From Idiomarina aquatica (GTDB lineage: Bacteria; Pseudomonadota; Gammaproteobacteria; Enterobacterales; Alteromonadaceae), in NCBI RefSeq assembly GCF_003987185.1, contig NZ_PIPS01000001.1, forward strand, positions 1,116,001 through 1,180,000: a stretch of DNA of 64,000 nt, read 5' to 3'. Shown here piece after piece: positions 9,234-17,837 of this stretch. How positions within the stretch are numbered: the stretch's first letter is position 1; the number at the start of each line of letters is the position of its first letter. The notes beneath the pieces are model-generated. The model had not been told where the DNA came from. It ran no database searches and worked only from the letters and a program-made list of their open reading frames with translations. Both the position numbers and the translations under genes were made by a program.

Positions 9234-9868
9234 TACTTTGTCCCCGTAGCCGGCGCACCATAACTCACCGTATCACCGTTCGACGGGCTTTGCTGATTAT
9301 TTAAAGAAAAGGTTTGTTGTTGCTGCTCGTTGCGATCCAGATCGACGACCGCAAAATGGCTTTGTGACAGCAGCGGCATTGACTGGAACCGTTGCATCCA
9401 GCGCGGGAGTAAATTAGCCCGAATCATTTTGCCGGATAACGAGACCCCATCAGGCGTAATGCTGAACTCCGTCAGCCAGAGGCCGTCAATATTGACTTGT
9501 GACAATTCCTGCATCAACTGATCCGGCGCTATCTGCCGCTCTGATTGCTGTGCTGCCAACTGTTGATTTAGCTGTTGTTGTGCCGCTATTGCCGCTTCTA
9601 AGGCTTGTTCCTGTTCTGTCAGGGCAGGGCTTGGTGAACGTTGTTCCAACTGTTGCTGTAATTGCTCGCGGCGCTGTTTTTGTTGTGCCAACTGTTCCTC
9701 CAACTGTGCCAGCGCCTGACGGCTTTGCTGTTGAAGCTGACTGGTGTACAGCACCGCTGCCAGCACGCAGACCGCCAAAACCAGGGTCACCAATGCCAAC
9801 CGATTTAACGACAACCGTTGTACGATCGGTTTGAGTTCATCACGCAGTAAATTAATCGATTGCTTCAT
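9233..9868 (-). CDS. MSHA biogenesis PilN-like protein (MshI2)
   Basis: A 211-residue PilN-family protein. It begins MKQSINLLRDELKP, the short cytoplasmic INL motif that docks into PilM in type IV pilus systems. One transmembrane helix (about 24-43), a Gln-rich coiled coil (about 44-110) and a small periplasmic domain follow. It overlaps the PilM-like mshI by 4 nt, so the PilM/PilN/PilO equivalents are consecutive genes. Some genomes name this gene mshI2. I leave the symbol empty because naming varies. Confidence 0.85.
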   Translation of the reverse strand: MKQSINLLRDELKPIVQRLSLNRLALVTLVLAVCVLAAVLYTSQLQQQSRQALAQLEEQLAQQKQRREQLQQQLEQRSPSPALTEQEQALEAAIAAQQQLNQQLAAQQSERQIAPDQLMQELSQVNIDGLWLTEFSITPDGVSLSGKMIRANLLPRWMQRFQSMPLLSQSHFAVVDLDRNEQQQQTFSLNNQQSPSNGDTVSYGAPATGTK

Positions 9869-10806
9869 GAGGACTCCTTCGCCTGCGTCGAGTCTTCATG
9901 GGCCACTTTTGCGGCTGCAAAGGCATCGAGGTCGCTAAAGTCACCCTCACACAATTCACTCATCCAGTCTTCGTAATGGTAGCGCTGCACATCAACCGCC
10001 AACAACTCCGTCAGGGACTGCGTCACTTCGTCTAGTAACGAATGCTGCAATGCCAGCTTGATGGTCTTTACCGGTGCCTGACGTAGCTGACTTTCGTAGT
10101 AATCCATCGAGCGTTGGAGTTCGGTTGCCAGAGGTTCCAGCGCACCGAGCTTAATCTCTTCTTTGCTGTAGTGCTGGATCGACTGTAAACCACTCAGCGC
10201 ACGGGTAAAACACAGTTTGCCGCGATGATAAATTTGCGCCAGATAGCCACGGGGTAATGGGTATAAGCACAACTCCGCGCGCTCCGCCTGGCTGTGCAAC
10301 GTTGCTAATTCGATCTCGCTGACGCTGATTTTAACCGGCACCCAGCCGCACGCGACAATGTCGTGTGTCCATTGCTTAAGTTCCGCCTTGTTTGCTACCA
10401 CCGCCACGACTTTATCCTGTCCGGACGCCTGATACGCCAGTTCGTAGTAATCGGTCACCATCTCTTCGGGTGCCAAATCGACCAACTCCCCCAGTTGGAA
10501 AGCGAGGCTGGCAGCAATATCCTGTGCCGGTACGTCAGGCCGGTCAACGGTCACAGACTGATAACGAGTTAACCCCAGCACTAACGTCACTTCGGCTTTT
10601 TTTAGATCCAGCTTGCTGTAGGTTTCGCTAAATTGTTGTAGCGCGTCAGCAAATGAGGAGGAGGACAGGTCGGTTGAATCATTCACAACCACTTCGGGCA
10701 GGTCAGCTTCGGTATGCCGCAACACCATGAGTCGCAGCTGCTTTACACCAAGTTGTAATATTATCCGGTAATTACCAGAACGCGCACGGGACGCTCCGAT
10801 CAGCAC
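9865..10806 (-). CDS. mshI: MSHA biogenesis protein MshI (PilM-like actin fold)
   Basis: A 313-residue cytoplasmic protein of the PilM/MshI class, with an actin-like fold inferred from family. It is the first gene of the msh operon here. The start is the GTG at 10806, seven bases after AAGGG. No ATG is available near the N-terminus. It lacks a signal peptide and membrane segment. In the family, PilM binds the PilN cytoplasmic tail and links it to the assembly ATPase. A possible extended -10 element lies about 30 bases upstream. Confidence 0.85.
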   Translation of the reverse strand: MLIGASRARSGNYRIILQLGVKQLRLMVLRHTEADLPEVVVNDSTDLSSSSFADALQQFSETYSKLDLKKAEVTLVLGLTRYQSVTVDRPDVPAQDIAASLAFQLGELVDLAPEEMVTDYYELAYQASGQDKVVAVVANKAELKQWTHDIVACGWVPVKISVSEIELATLHSQAERAELCLYPLPRGYLAQIYHRGKLCFTRALSGLQSIQHYSKEEIKLGALEPLATELQRSMDYYESQLRQAPVKTIKLALQHSLLDEVTQSLTELLAVDVQRYHYEDWMSELCEGDFSDLDAFAAAKVAHEDSTQAKESS

Positions 10807-10837
10807 ACGTTAACCCTTTTCTAATTATTATCGGGAA

Positions 10838-10846
10838 ATGATACCA
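10838..10846 (-). promoter_or_regulatory. Possible extended -10 promoter of the msh operon
   Basis: On the minus strand TGGTATCAT reads as an extended -10 (TGn plus TATCAT) about 30 nt upstream of the mshI GTG. No convincing -35 hexamer is present at the right spacing. This is the only promoter-like sequence in the gap between the chemoreceptor terminator and mshI. Confidence 0.4.
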
Positions 10847-10884
10847 GAGATGTGCTCAGCAAGTGAACAAAAAACGACAAAAAA

Positions 10885-10921
10885 CAACAAAAAATGAAGG
10901 GCTATGACAGCGGCATAGCCC
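10885..10921 (-). terminator. Rho-independent terminator of the chemoreceptor gene
   Basis: The minus strand carries an 8-bp stem GGGCTATG / CATAGCCC with a 7-nt loop, followed by TTCATTTTTTGTTG. It lies 35 nt past the chemoreceptor stop codon and upstream of the msh operon, so it insulates the two units. Confidence 0.8.
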
Positions 10922-10956
10922 ATACGTTACAGACGCTTAGCAGACTCAGTAACCGA

Positions 10957-12576
10957 CTAGAAACGGAACTGACCTACAGCCCGACTCAATTTACCGGCAA
11001 GTTCCTGTAATTGATGTGCGGTAGCGCTGGTATGTTCCGTTGCTTCCTGGTTTTGATCGGCCATTGCCGAGAAACTCTCAACGTTACGCGCTACTTCATC
11101 GCTGGCGGCGTTCTGCTCGCCCAATGCGTCGCTGATGTCCTGCACCACCTGCAACACTCGGTCAAAGCTCTCGCGAATCTCATTAATCGCCTGACCGGTC
11201 ATTGAAGCCAGCTCAACGCCTTCCTCAACCTCGTGCACACCATGCTCCATTTGCTTAACACTGGCCTGAGTGCCGCTCTGAATTTTTGCCACCGTGGCTT
11301 CGATTTCATCGGTGGATTCGCTGGTACGTTGCGCCAAATGACGAACCTCATCGGCGACTACGGAGAATCCGCGGCCTTGCTCTCCGGCACGAGCCGCCTC
11401 AATGGCCGCATTCAGTGCCAGTAAATTGGTTTGATCGGCAATCGATTTGATCACGTTAACGATGGAGCTGATTTGCTCGGACTGTTTATCCAGTTCAACC
11501 AACTGTGCCGACGCTTGCTGAACAGCGTCGCTGATGCGGTTCATTGAGGCAACCATCTGCTCCATAACGGAGGCACTTTGTTCAGCGTTTTTACTGGACT
11601 GTTCAGATATTTCACGTGCTTCTGAGGCGTTCTCTGACACATGGTTGATGCTGGTACTCAATTCTTCAATCGAAGTCGCAATCGTGGTTGATGCCCGCGT
11701 TTGTTCATTAGACGAGGCTGATAACTGTTCGGCGGTACTGGCCACCGAGTTACTGGCTGAATCCAGCTCCGACGATGCGGTTTTAATTTCACCCATCATA
11801 TTGCGCAGTTGTGTCTGCATGGTGGCCATCGCTGACAACAGCTCTGCCACTTCATCACGGCCGCTATCATCAATCGTCGCCCGTAAGTTACCATCGGCAA
11901 TGGTGGTTGCCACCCGCATGGCATCCTCAATGCGCCCCGCCAATTGACGTCGGAATAAGAGTGCGGCCACGACCGCGACCCCAGCGACCAGCAAGCCACC
12001 CAGCACCACGACCGAATAAACCAGTTTCGCGGCACTGTCTGCCGCGGCAGAGCGCTGTACCAACAATTGCTGTTCCGTCGCGATAAACTGATCCATCAGC
12101 TCGCGGAGTTGATCCATGCCTTCTTTGCCACGCCCCTGCTTCACAAGGTAAGCGGCCTGATCCAGACCCATAGCACCCGGTCCGTATTGAGTACGAATAT
12201 CAATCGGAGGGTCGATCGCCTCGGTCAACCACTGCTGGTAGACCTCGCTGAGCTGTTGCAGCAATTGCTGTTGTTCCGGATTGTCAGCGGTCAACTCACG
12301 TAATGATTTGAGGTTGCGTTCAACACCTTCTTTACCGTCAATATAGGGTTGCTGAAAAGCTTCTTCACCACTGATGACATACCCCCGTTGGCCACTTTCA
12401 ATATTGAGAAAGTGTTTAACCAGATCCTCCGCCTCGCTGATGACGGTGAAAGTATGTTCAGCGCGTTGCGTGGTTTGTTCCATGTTGGAAACGCTATAGA
12501 CGACCGTGCCGATCAGTCCTGCCAAAACAACAATGATCACACCAAAGGCGATGATGAGTTTGTGAATGAGCTTCAT
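10957..12576 (-). CDS. Methyl-accepting chemotaxis protein with CHASE3 sensor domain
   Basis: A 539-residue transmembrane chemoreceptor. TM1 is about residues 7-29, then a periplasmic helical domain containing [16 protein letters not shown], the CHASE3 signature. TM2 (about 188-208) and a HAMP domain (about 210-262) follow, then the cytoplasmic signalling helix with the conserved tip [20 protein letters not shown] near residue 390. There is no C-terminal pentapeptide for CheR/CheB tethering. It should signal to CheA/CheW and the flagellar motor. The ligand cannot be predicted. A FliA-type promoter upstream supports co-regulation with flagella rather than with the neighbouring MSHA operon. Confidence 0.95.
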   Translation of the reverse strand: MKLIHKLIIAFGVIIVVLAGLIGTVVYSVSNMEQTTQRAEHTFTVISEAEDLVKHFLNIESGQRGYVISGEEAFQQPYIDGKEGVERNLKSLRELTADNPEQQQLLQQLSEVYQQWLTEAIDPPIDIRTQYGPGAMGLDQAAYLVKQGRGKEGMDQLRELMDQFIATEQQLLVQRSAAADSAAKLVYSVVVLGGLLVAGVAVVAALLFRRQLAGRIEDAMRVATTIADGNLRATIDDSGRDEVAELLSAMATMQTQLRNMMGEIKTASSELDSASNSVASTAEQLSASSNEQTRASTTIATSIEELSTSINHVSENASEAREISEQSSKNAEQSASVMEQMVASMNRISDAVQQASAQLVELDKQSEQISSIVNVIKSIADQTNLLALNAAIEAARAGEQGRGFSVVADEVRHLAQRTSESTDEIEATVAKIQSGTQASVKQMEHGVHEVEEGVELASMTGQAINEIRESFDRVLQVVQDISDALGEQNAASDEVARNVESFSAMADQNQEATEHTSATAHQLQELAGKLSRAVGQFRF

Positions 12577-12632
12577 CCGGCATCTTCCGAGTTATGGTTC
12601 TTGAGTAAAGGTTACACTTTATCTATCGGCCA

Positions 12633-12659
12633 GTCTCGGCGGTTCTTCAATAAACTTTA
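12633..12659 (-). promoter_or_regulatory. FliA (sigma-28) promoter of the chemoreceptor gene
   Basis: On the minus strand TAAAGTTT, 11 nt, then GCCGAGAC. The -35 matches the sigma-28 consensus fully and the -10 (GCCGATAA) in 6 of 8 positions, with consensus spacing. It lies about 57 nt upstream of the chemoreceptor ATG, in the gap after pyrC. Confidence 0.75.
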
Positions 12660-12663
12660 ACGT

Positions 12664-13698
12664 TCATTCAGAAACTTGCCACTGCAGCGTATTACCGGCG
12701 TAATACGGCACCATTGGGCCATCAGCAGTATCCAGCGTTGCCGCCACTTGCCATGGCGACTGCGACAAGGTGATGGTTTCTTGATTCTTCTCAAAACCAT
12801 AAAACGCCGCACCAAATACGGAAGCAAAATTTTCCAGTTTGTCGAGCGCCTGATGCTGAGCAAAAAACTCGGCATATAACTCAATCGCCGCCGGCGCCGA
12901 GTAACAGCCTGCGCAGCCACAAGAGGTTTCTTTATTCGCCTGTACATGCGGCGCGGAATCAGTACCGAGGAAAAACTTAGGATTGCCCGACAGTGCCGCC
13001 TGTTGCAGTCGCAACTGGTGCTCACGACGTTTTAAAATCGGCAGACAATAATTATGCGGACGTACACCGCCAACCAGCAAGTCGTTGCGATTCATCAACA
13101 AATGCTGCGGGGTCATAGTTGCTGCGACGTTCTCATTGGCCTCACTGACAAAGTCGACGGCGTCGCCGGTCGTGATGTGTTCCAGTATCAGCTTTAAGCC
13201 GGGAAACTGCTGAGTGATCGGTATCAGATGACGTTCGATGAAGACGCGCTCGCGATCAAAGATGTCGATCTCTTTATCGGTGACTTCCCCGTGAACCAGC
13301 AACGGAACCCCGTGCTGCTGCATCGCTTCAAGTACCGGAGCCAGCGCTTCCACCGATTTGACACCGGCCGCTGAATTAGTGGTTGCTCCGGACGGATACA
13401 GTTTAAAGCCGATGATGCGGCGGTCAGCTGCGGCTTTTTTCACTTCAGCAACCGAGGTATCAGCAGTCAGATACAGTGCCATTAGGGGTTCAAACGTCAT
13501 CTCCGCTGGCAACGCCGCCATAATTCGCTCGCGGTAAGCCAATGCCATTTCGACCGTGGTCACTGGCGGCACCAGATTAGGCATTACAACCGCACGGTGG
13601 AAAACCCGCGCGGAAGCCGGAACCGTTGTTTGTAGTAATGCGCCATCGCGCAAATGGAGGTGCCAATCGTCAGGTCGAGCTATGGTTAACTGCTGCAT
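12664..13698 (-). CDS. pyrC: Dihydroorotase
   Basis: A 344-residue class II (E. coli-type) dihydroorotase that interconverts N-carbamoyl-L-aspartate and dihydroorotate in pyrimidine synthesis. The N-terminus MQQLTIARPDDWHLHLRDG carries the zinc-binding HxH (His13, His15). The carboxylated-lysine region GFKLYPSG lies near residue 100. Further metal ligands are in LVHGEV and LEHITT, and the catalytic Asp is in LGTDSAPH near 250. It is monocistronic, with its own promoter and a leader hairpin that may regulate translation. tdk lies upstream on the same strand. Confidence 0.97.
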   Translation of the reverse strand: MQQLTIARPDDWHLHLRDGALLQTTVPASARVFHRAVVMPNLVPPVTTVEMALAYRERIMAALPAEMTFEPLMALYLTADTSVAEVKKAAADRRIIGFKLYPSGATTNSAAGVKSVEALAPVLEAMQQHGVPLLVHGEVTDKEIDIFDRERVFIERHLIPITQQFPGLKLILEHITTGDAVDFVSEANENVAATMTPQHLLMNRNDLLVGGVRPHNYCLPILKRREHQLRLQQAALSGNPKFFLGTDSAPHVQANKETSCGCAGCYSAPAAIELYAEFFAQHQALDKLENFASVFGAAFYGFEKNQETITLSQSPWQVAATLDTADGPMVPYYAGNTLQWQVSE

Positions 13699-13704
13699 CG
13701 GGGG

Positions 13705-13738
13705 AGCCTATCTCGTTGTCAATGTAAAAGCTTAGGCT
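13705..13738 (-). promoter_or_regulatory. pyrC leader hairpin sequestering the Shine-Dalgarno region
   Basis: In the pyrC mRNA, AGCCTA at the predicted 5' end (13733-13738) is complementary to TAGGCT (13705-13710). TAGGCT contains the only Shine-Dalgarno-like AGG before the ATG. This resembles the enteric pyrC leader, where the choice of transcription start nucleotide, set by CTP, decides whether the hairpin forms. The pairing is seen. The regulation is inferred. Confidence 0.55.
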
Positions 13739-13741
13739 GAA

Positions 13742-13771
13742 ATTATATGCTGTTGCATAGCGCCCTGTCTA
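13742..13771 (-). promoter_or_regulatory. pyrC promoter
   Basis: The minus strand has TAGACA, an 18-nt spacer and TATAAT, ending 44 nt upstream of the pyrC ATG. Transcription would begin near the CAGCC stretch that forms the 5' arm of the leader hairpin. Confidence 0.75.
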
Positions 13772-13783
13772 ACCCGACGCCGA

Positions 13784-14365
13784 TTAACGCAGTCCCATCG
13801 CTTCCTTCCAGTGCTTGCGACAGCAGGACACATAGCGATCATTTCCCCCGATAGCAATTTGCTGACCCATGGTAACGGCTTGCCCATTTTCATCGACGCG
13901 CAGCGACATCGTGGCTTTGCGGCCACAATGACAAATGGTTTTCATCTCCACCAGTTTGTCGGCGATGGCCAGCAAAACGGCACTGCCGGGGAAGGCATTA
14001 CCAAACGCATCGGTGCGGATGCCATAACACATGACCGGAATGTCATGACGATCGACCAGTGTGCTCAACTGCCAAACCTGCTGCTCGGTTAAAAACTGTG
14101 CTTCGTCAATCAACAAACAGTCAATGGGTGTGCGCCGATGCTCAGCCAGCACTTTATCGATCAGGTTACAATCACTGCCAAAACTCATTGCCTGACGTTT
14201 TATCCCAAGTCGCGACGCAATTTTGCCGCTACCGGCGCGATCATCGATCGCCGGGGTCATTAACAACACCTGCTGATTGCGCTCTTCGTAATTGTGCGCA
14301 ACCTGTAATAACGAGGTGCTTTTACCGGCATTCATCGCCGAGTAGGTAAAATACAAGGAAGCCAT
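13784..14365 (-). CDS. tdk: Thymidine kinase (type II)
   Basis: A 193-residue thymidine kinase that phosphorylates thymidine with ATP in pyrimidine salvage. The P-loop is MNAGKSTSLLQ at residues 11-21, the Walker B/catalytic segment LLIDEAQFL is near 83-91, and a zinc-finger-like region has ICHCGRKA near 142 and YVSCCRKH near 178. Length is typical of the bacterial TK1-like family. It is divergent from add (56-nt gap) and upstream of pyrC, so three nucleotide-metabolism genes are clustered. Confidence 0.97.
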   Translation of the reverse strand: MASLYFTYSAMNAGKSTSLLQVAHNYEERNQQVLLMTPAIDDRAGSGKIASRLGIKRQAMSFGSDCNLIDKVLAEHRRTPIDCLLIDEAQFLTEQQVWQLSTLVDRHDIPVMCYGIRTDAFGNAFPGSAVLLAIADKLVEMKTICHCGRKATMSLRVDENGQAVTMGQQIAIGGNDRYVSCCRKHWKEAMGLR

Positions 14366-14421
14366 ATTATTGTTTTTATGTCATCATGATAAAAAGCAAA
14401 TCTTACCGAGGAGCCTGTGAT

Positions 14422-15651
14422 ATGCAATACCCAGCCGAATTTATCCGTGCCATTCCCAAAGCCGATCTGCACTTACACCTGGATGGTAGTTTACGTGCCA
14501 GCAGCTTGGTGGATATGGCGAAACGCTCCGGCGTCGAACTGCCCAGTTACACGGAAGAAGGCCTGTTCGAACAGGTATTTAAGTCGCATTACAATAACCT
14601 CGGTGAGTATTTAAACGGGTTTCAGTACACCTGTGCGGTACTGCGGGATCTGGAAAACCTGGAGCAAGCCTCGTACGAGCTGGCCATTGACAACCAAAAC
14701 GAGGGCGTCACTTATATTGAGGTAAGGTTTGCCCCCCAGTTATTGATGGATCCCTCTAAAGGCGTCACCTTTGATACCATCATGCATGTCGTCAATGACG
14801 GTTTAAAGCGTGCCAAAGACGAATATAACCAACAGCCGGACGTAAAAAGCGGTGACAAGCCGGCCTTTAATTACGGCATCATTAACTGTGCCATGCGGAT
14901 GTTTGGCAAAAAAGGGTTCTCCCCTTACTACACCCAACTGTTCCAGCACCTGCGTGACTTTGAACCCATGCAAGTTATTCGCACCGCTGCGATGGAGCTG
15001 GTGCGCGCCAGTGTCCGTATGCGCGACGAAGAAGGGCTACCGATTGTCGGGCTGGACATCGCTGGACAAGAAATTGGTTATCCCGCGGGTAAATTCAAAG
15101 ACGTTTACGAATACGCCCATGAAAACTTTTTACTGAAAACCGTGCACGCTGGTGAAGCCTATGGCGCTGAAAGTATCTTTGAGGCACTGACTCAGTGTCA
15201 TGCCGATCGCCTGGGTCATGGCTATTCGTTATTTTCACCGGAAATGACCTCTGATCCGAGCATTAACGATCCTAAAGCTTATGGTGAAAAGCTGGCGTCC
15301 TACATTGCTGACCAACGCATCGCTATCGAAGTCTGCTTAACGTCAAACCTGCAGACCAATCCTGCCATTGGCGACATTAAGAATCACAACTTCCGCCATA
15401 TGCTGGATCATCGTTTGGCCACCGTCATCTGTACCGATAATCGGCTGGTTTCGCGCACCACCGTCAGTAACGAATATCAGTTGGCGGTTGATAACTTTGA
15501 TATTCCGTTGCACCGACTGAAGGATTTGGTTGCTTACAGCTTCAAGAAGAACTTCTACCCCGGTGCTTACACCGAAAAGCGTGAATACACGAAGCAGAAT
15601 CTGGCGTACTTTGACAAGATGGTCGCGAAGTTTGGATTAACCGAGGAATAA
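14422..15651 (+). CDS. add: Adenosine deaminase
   Basis: A 409-residue metal-dependent adenosine deaminase (adenosine to inosine, purine salvage). Zinc ligands are His17 and His19 in KADLHLHLDGSL, and the catalytic TVHAGEA and RLGHGY motifs lie near residues 240 and 265. The metal-site Asp is in CTDNRLVS near 340, where TDN replaces the TDD of E. coli-type enzymes. TDN is known in a subset of bacterial Add proteins. It is longer than E. coli Add (333 aa), with an insertion around residues 135-165. I use the ATG at 14422, which has AGGAG 8 nt upstream, rather than the ATG at 14386. Adenine deaminase activity is a less likely alternative. Confidence 0.9.
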   Translation: MQYPAEFIRAIPKADLHLHLDGSLRASSLVDMAKRSGVELPSYTEEGLFEQVFKSHYNNLGEYLNGFQYTCAVLRDLENLEQASYELAIDNQNEGVTYIEVRFAPQLLMDPSKGVTFDTIMHVVNDGLKRAKDEYNQQPDVKSGDKPAFNYGIINCAMRMFGKKGFSPYYTQLFQHLRDFEPMQVIRTAAMELVRASVRMRDEEGLPIVGLDIAGQEIGYPAGKFKDVYEYAHENFLLKTVHAGEAYGAESIFEALTQCHADRLGHGYSLFSPEMTSDPSINDPKAYGEKLASYIADQRIAIEVCLTSNLQTNPAIGDIKNHNFRHMLDHRLATVICTDNRLVSRTTVSNEYQLAVDNFDIPLHRLKDLVAYSFKKNFYPGAYTEKREYTKQNLAYFDKMVAKFGLTEE

Positions 15652-15667
15652 GCGTCAGTTTAACGAG

Positions 15668-15703
15668 GCTCGCCAGGCAGTCACTGCTGCCGGGCGAGCT
15701 TTC
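15668..15703 (+). terminator. Probable terminator after add
   Basis: The arms GCTCGCC-A-GGCAG and CTGCC-G-GGCGAGC form a 12-bp stem with one mismatch and a 6-nt loop, followed by a short TTTC. It lies 17 nt after the add stop. The weak T tract lowers confidence. Confidence 0.5.
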
Positions 15704-15726
15704 ATGCCGTCATCATCTGTGACGAA

Positions 15727-16320
15727 TTAGAACGGAATATCGTCGTCAAAATCCGCCGAGTCTGGCGAGAACGGCTGAGGTTGTGATGGTTGTTGAGGGC
15801 GCTGTTGTGGTGCATTACCCGGCGTCGGGGCCTGACCACCACCCTGTGGCTGCTGCGCTGGTTGCTGCGGCGGCTGTTGATAACCCTGCTGATAGCCACC
15901 TTGCTGTGCCGGAGCAGACTGATTCATGCCCTGGTTCATGCCTTGATTCATACCTTGGTTCTGACCCATGCCAGCACCACCGCGCGAATCCAGCATTTGC
16001 ATGTCGTTAATGACGATTTCTGTGGTGTAACGATCCTGGCCATCCTGACCTTGCCATTTACGGGTTTGCAGTCGCCCTTCGACGTATACTTTTGAACCTT
16101 TTTTCAGGTATTCACCGGCAATCTCCGCCAAGCGACGATACGCCACACAACGGTGCCATTCGGTTTGCTCGCGCGGCTCGCCCGTTTGTTTATCTTTCCA
16201 GGTTTCGCTGGTCGCGATTGATAAATTCGCAATAGCCGTGCTGTTTTGCGTATAACGCACTTCTGGATCGGCACCCAGGTTACCGATTAAAATCACTTTG
16301 TTGACACCGCGACTGGCCAT
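15727..16320 (-). CDS. ssb: Single-stranded DNA-binding protein
   Basis: A 197-residue SSB. The OB-fold covers about residues 1-112 (begins [16 protein letters not shown], with the EWHRCVAY segment near 55). A Gln/Gly/Pro-rich disordered linker and the conserved acidic tip DFDDDIPF follow; the tip recruits repair and replication proteins. The linker contains four consecutive GMNQ units encoded by an imperfect 12-bp tandem repeat. CAGGAG lies six bases before the ATG. It is downstream of the YajR-like transporter on the same strand with a 45-nt AT-rich gap that could hold its own promoter. uvrA lies beyond the transporter. Confidence 0.97.
   Translation of the reverse strand: MASRGVNKVILIGNLGADPEVRYTQNSTAIANLSIATSETWKDKQTGEPREQTEWHRCVAYRRLAEIAGEYLKKGSKVYVEGRLQTRKWQGQDGQDRYTTEIVINDMQMLDSRGGAGMGQNQGMNQGMNQGMNQSAPAQQGGYQQGYQQPPQQPAQQPQGGGQAPTPGNAPQQRPQQPSQPQPFSPDSADFDDDIPF
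15922..15961. repeat. 12-bp tandem repeat in the ssb linker
   Basis: About 3.3 copies of a 12-bp unit (ATTCATGCCCTG, GTTCATGCCTTG, ATTCATACCTTG, GTTC) encode consecutive GMNQ residues in the SSB linker. Unit length is a multiple of three, so copy-number change would keep the frame. Confidence 0.8.
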
Positions 16321-16365
16321 GCTTTTCTCCTGTTTTAAATCTTATCGTATTAATTAAAATTGTCG

Positions 16366-17745
16366 TTATTTTGCCGGTTCATGGGCTTGCAAGAGACCTT
16401 GCACGGTCTCTTCATCATACTGCTTTTTATCGACTTTTAAATAACTAATTTGGTCATCTGGTGCGTAACGAACTTCCTCAACGCCGGTTACTTGTAACAG
16501 CCGTTGATTTAATTCACTCCGCTGAGTTTCCGCCAAATGACCAAGGTTCAGCGCCACATTAGTCACCGCTTTCGGATTTTTCATCCATAAGGTTAACACT
16601 AACCAACAGCCTAATAGAGTCAGCGATAAAATGCCTAATCCCGTTGACTGATATGTTTGTAAGACCCAACCGCCGGTACTGCCACCGATAAAAGCACCTA
16701 AAAACTGACTGGTCGCATAAAGGCCGCTGGCACTGCCTTTACTACCGGCCGGCGCAATACGGGTTAAGAATGAAGGTAGCGAAGCTTCCAGATAGTTGAA
16801 GCCGGCGAAAAAAATCACCAGCGCCGCCACCAGCACCACCGCCGAAGCTCCCAACATATCGGCCAGCGCCACCCCAATGCACAGCATCAGCAATGCCAAT
16901 CGGAACCAGAACACTTGATTATCAGTTCGCGAGCTGCGAATGATCATGGGCACCATGACGGCAATTGATGCCACCAATGTTGGCAGATAAAACCAGGCGT
17001 GGGTTGCTGGCTCAAAGCCGGCCTGCTGCAGTTGCGTCGGCAACGTGATAAACCAAGCCGTCAGCACCGCATGTAACACAAAAACGCCGACATTCAGCTG
17101 CCATAACTGACCATGTTTTAACAGGCTACGCAACTCGGATGCAACGGGTAGCGCATCTCGTCGTGCCGTTTGTGTTTGCACCTGTGGCACGCTGGCGACT
17201 AATACCACGATGCCTAACACGCCGGTTGCAGCGGTAAACCAAAAGATACCCGCCAAACCCAGCCAACTGCCAAGCAAAGGACCCGCCACCATGGCAACGG
17301 CAAAGGCGAGCCCGATACACATACCGATGATCGCCATGACTTTGGTACGTTGCTGTTCTCGCGACACGTCAGCAGCCAGCGCTAAAATGGCGGCTGCCAC
17401 GGCACCCAAGCCCTGGATAGCCCGCCCGATTGCGACCCCAAGCAAACTGTCCGCCTGCGCCGCAACCACACTTCCGAGGATAAACACCAACAGCCCCAGG
17501 ATAATGACCGGACGCCGGCCCCAACGATCCGACAACATGCCCATGGGGATCTGCAGCAGAGCCTGAGTGAGACCGTAAGCACCCAACGTTGCACCCATAA
17601 GGAAGGCACTATAATCTGGGTAGTCACGGGCATAAATTGCCAGCACGGGCATGATCAAAAACAGCCCCAGCATCCGTATTCCGAAGACGGATGCCAGCGC
17701 AACAGCGGCTCGTTTTTCCGTTTGATTTAGTGTTTGTTGTGACAT
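16366..17745 (-). CDS. MFS transporter, YajR-like with C-terminal YAM domain
   Basis: A 459-residue major facilitator protein with 12 predicted membrane helices (about residues 10-395). The A-motif-like GMLSDRWGRRPV lies near residue 68. A C-terminal soluble domain of about 65 residues contains LLQVTGVEEVRYAPD, matching the ferredoxin-like YAM domain of E. coli YajR. The substrate is unknown; proton-coupled drug or metabolite efflux is the family expectation. It lies between ssb and uvrA, an arrangement seen in several gammaproteobacteria. It is divergent from uvrA across 92 nt, in which I find no LexA box. Confidence 0.88.
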   Translation of the reverse strand: MSQQTLNQTEKRAAVALASVFGIRMLGLFLIMPVLAIYARDYPDYSAFLMGATLGAYGLTQALLQIPMGMLSDRWGRRPVIILGLLVFILGSVVAAQADSLLGVAIGRAIQGLGAVAAAILALAADVSREQQRTKVMAIIGMCIGLAFAVAMVAGPLLGSWLGLAGIFWFTAATGVLGIVVLVASVPQVQTQTARRDALPVASELRSLLKHGQLWQLNVGVFVLHAVLTAWFITLPTQLQQAGFEPATHAWFYLPTLVASIAVMVPMIIRSSRTDNQVFWFRLALLMLCIGVALADMLGASAVVLVAALVIFFAGFNYLEASLPSFLTRIAPAGSKGSASGLYATSQFLGAFIGGSTGGWVLQTYQSTGLGILSLTLLGCWLVLTLWMKNPKAVTNVALNLGHLAETQRSELNQRLLQVTGVEEVRYAPDDQISYLKVDKKQYDEETVQGLLQAHEPAK

Positions 17746-17837
17746 CGACCACAGCTTTAGAATTCTTCAATGACAGCATTGTACCAGATGCGGCTGGGTG
17801 TGCGATAATGTGTTCAGCAGCCAATAGGAAGTAATGA

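Noticed and set aside
1-10806. Type II secretion or Tfp (pil) operon instead of MSHA
   Set aside because: The order I-J-K-L-M-N-E-G-F-B-A with an ExeA-like MshM and a TPR MshN is specific to MSHA clusters.
17746-17837. LexA (SOS) box between the YajR-like gene and uvrA
   Set aside because: I looked for CTGT-N8-ACAG-like sequence and found none. uvrA may not be LexA-controlled here, or the site is degenerate.
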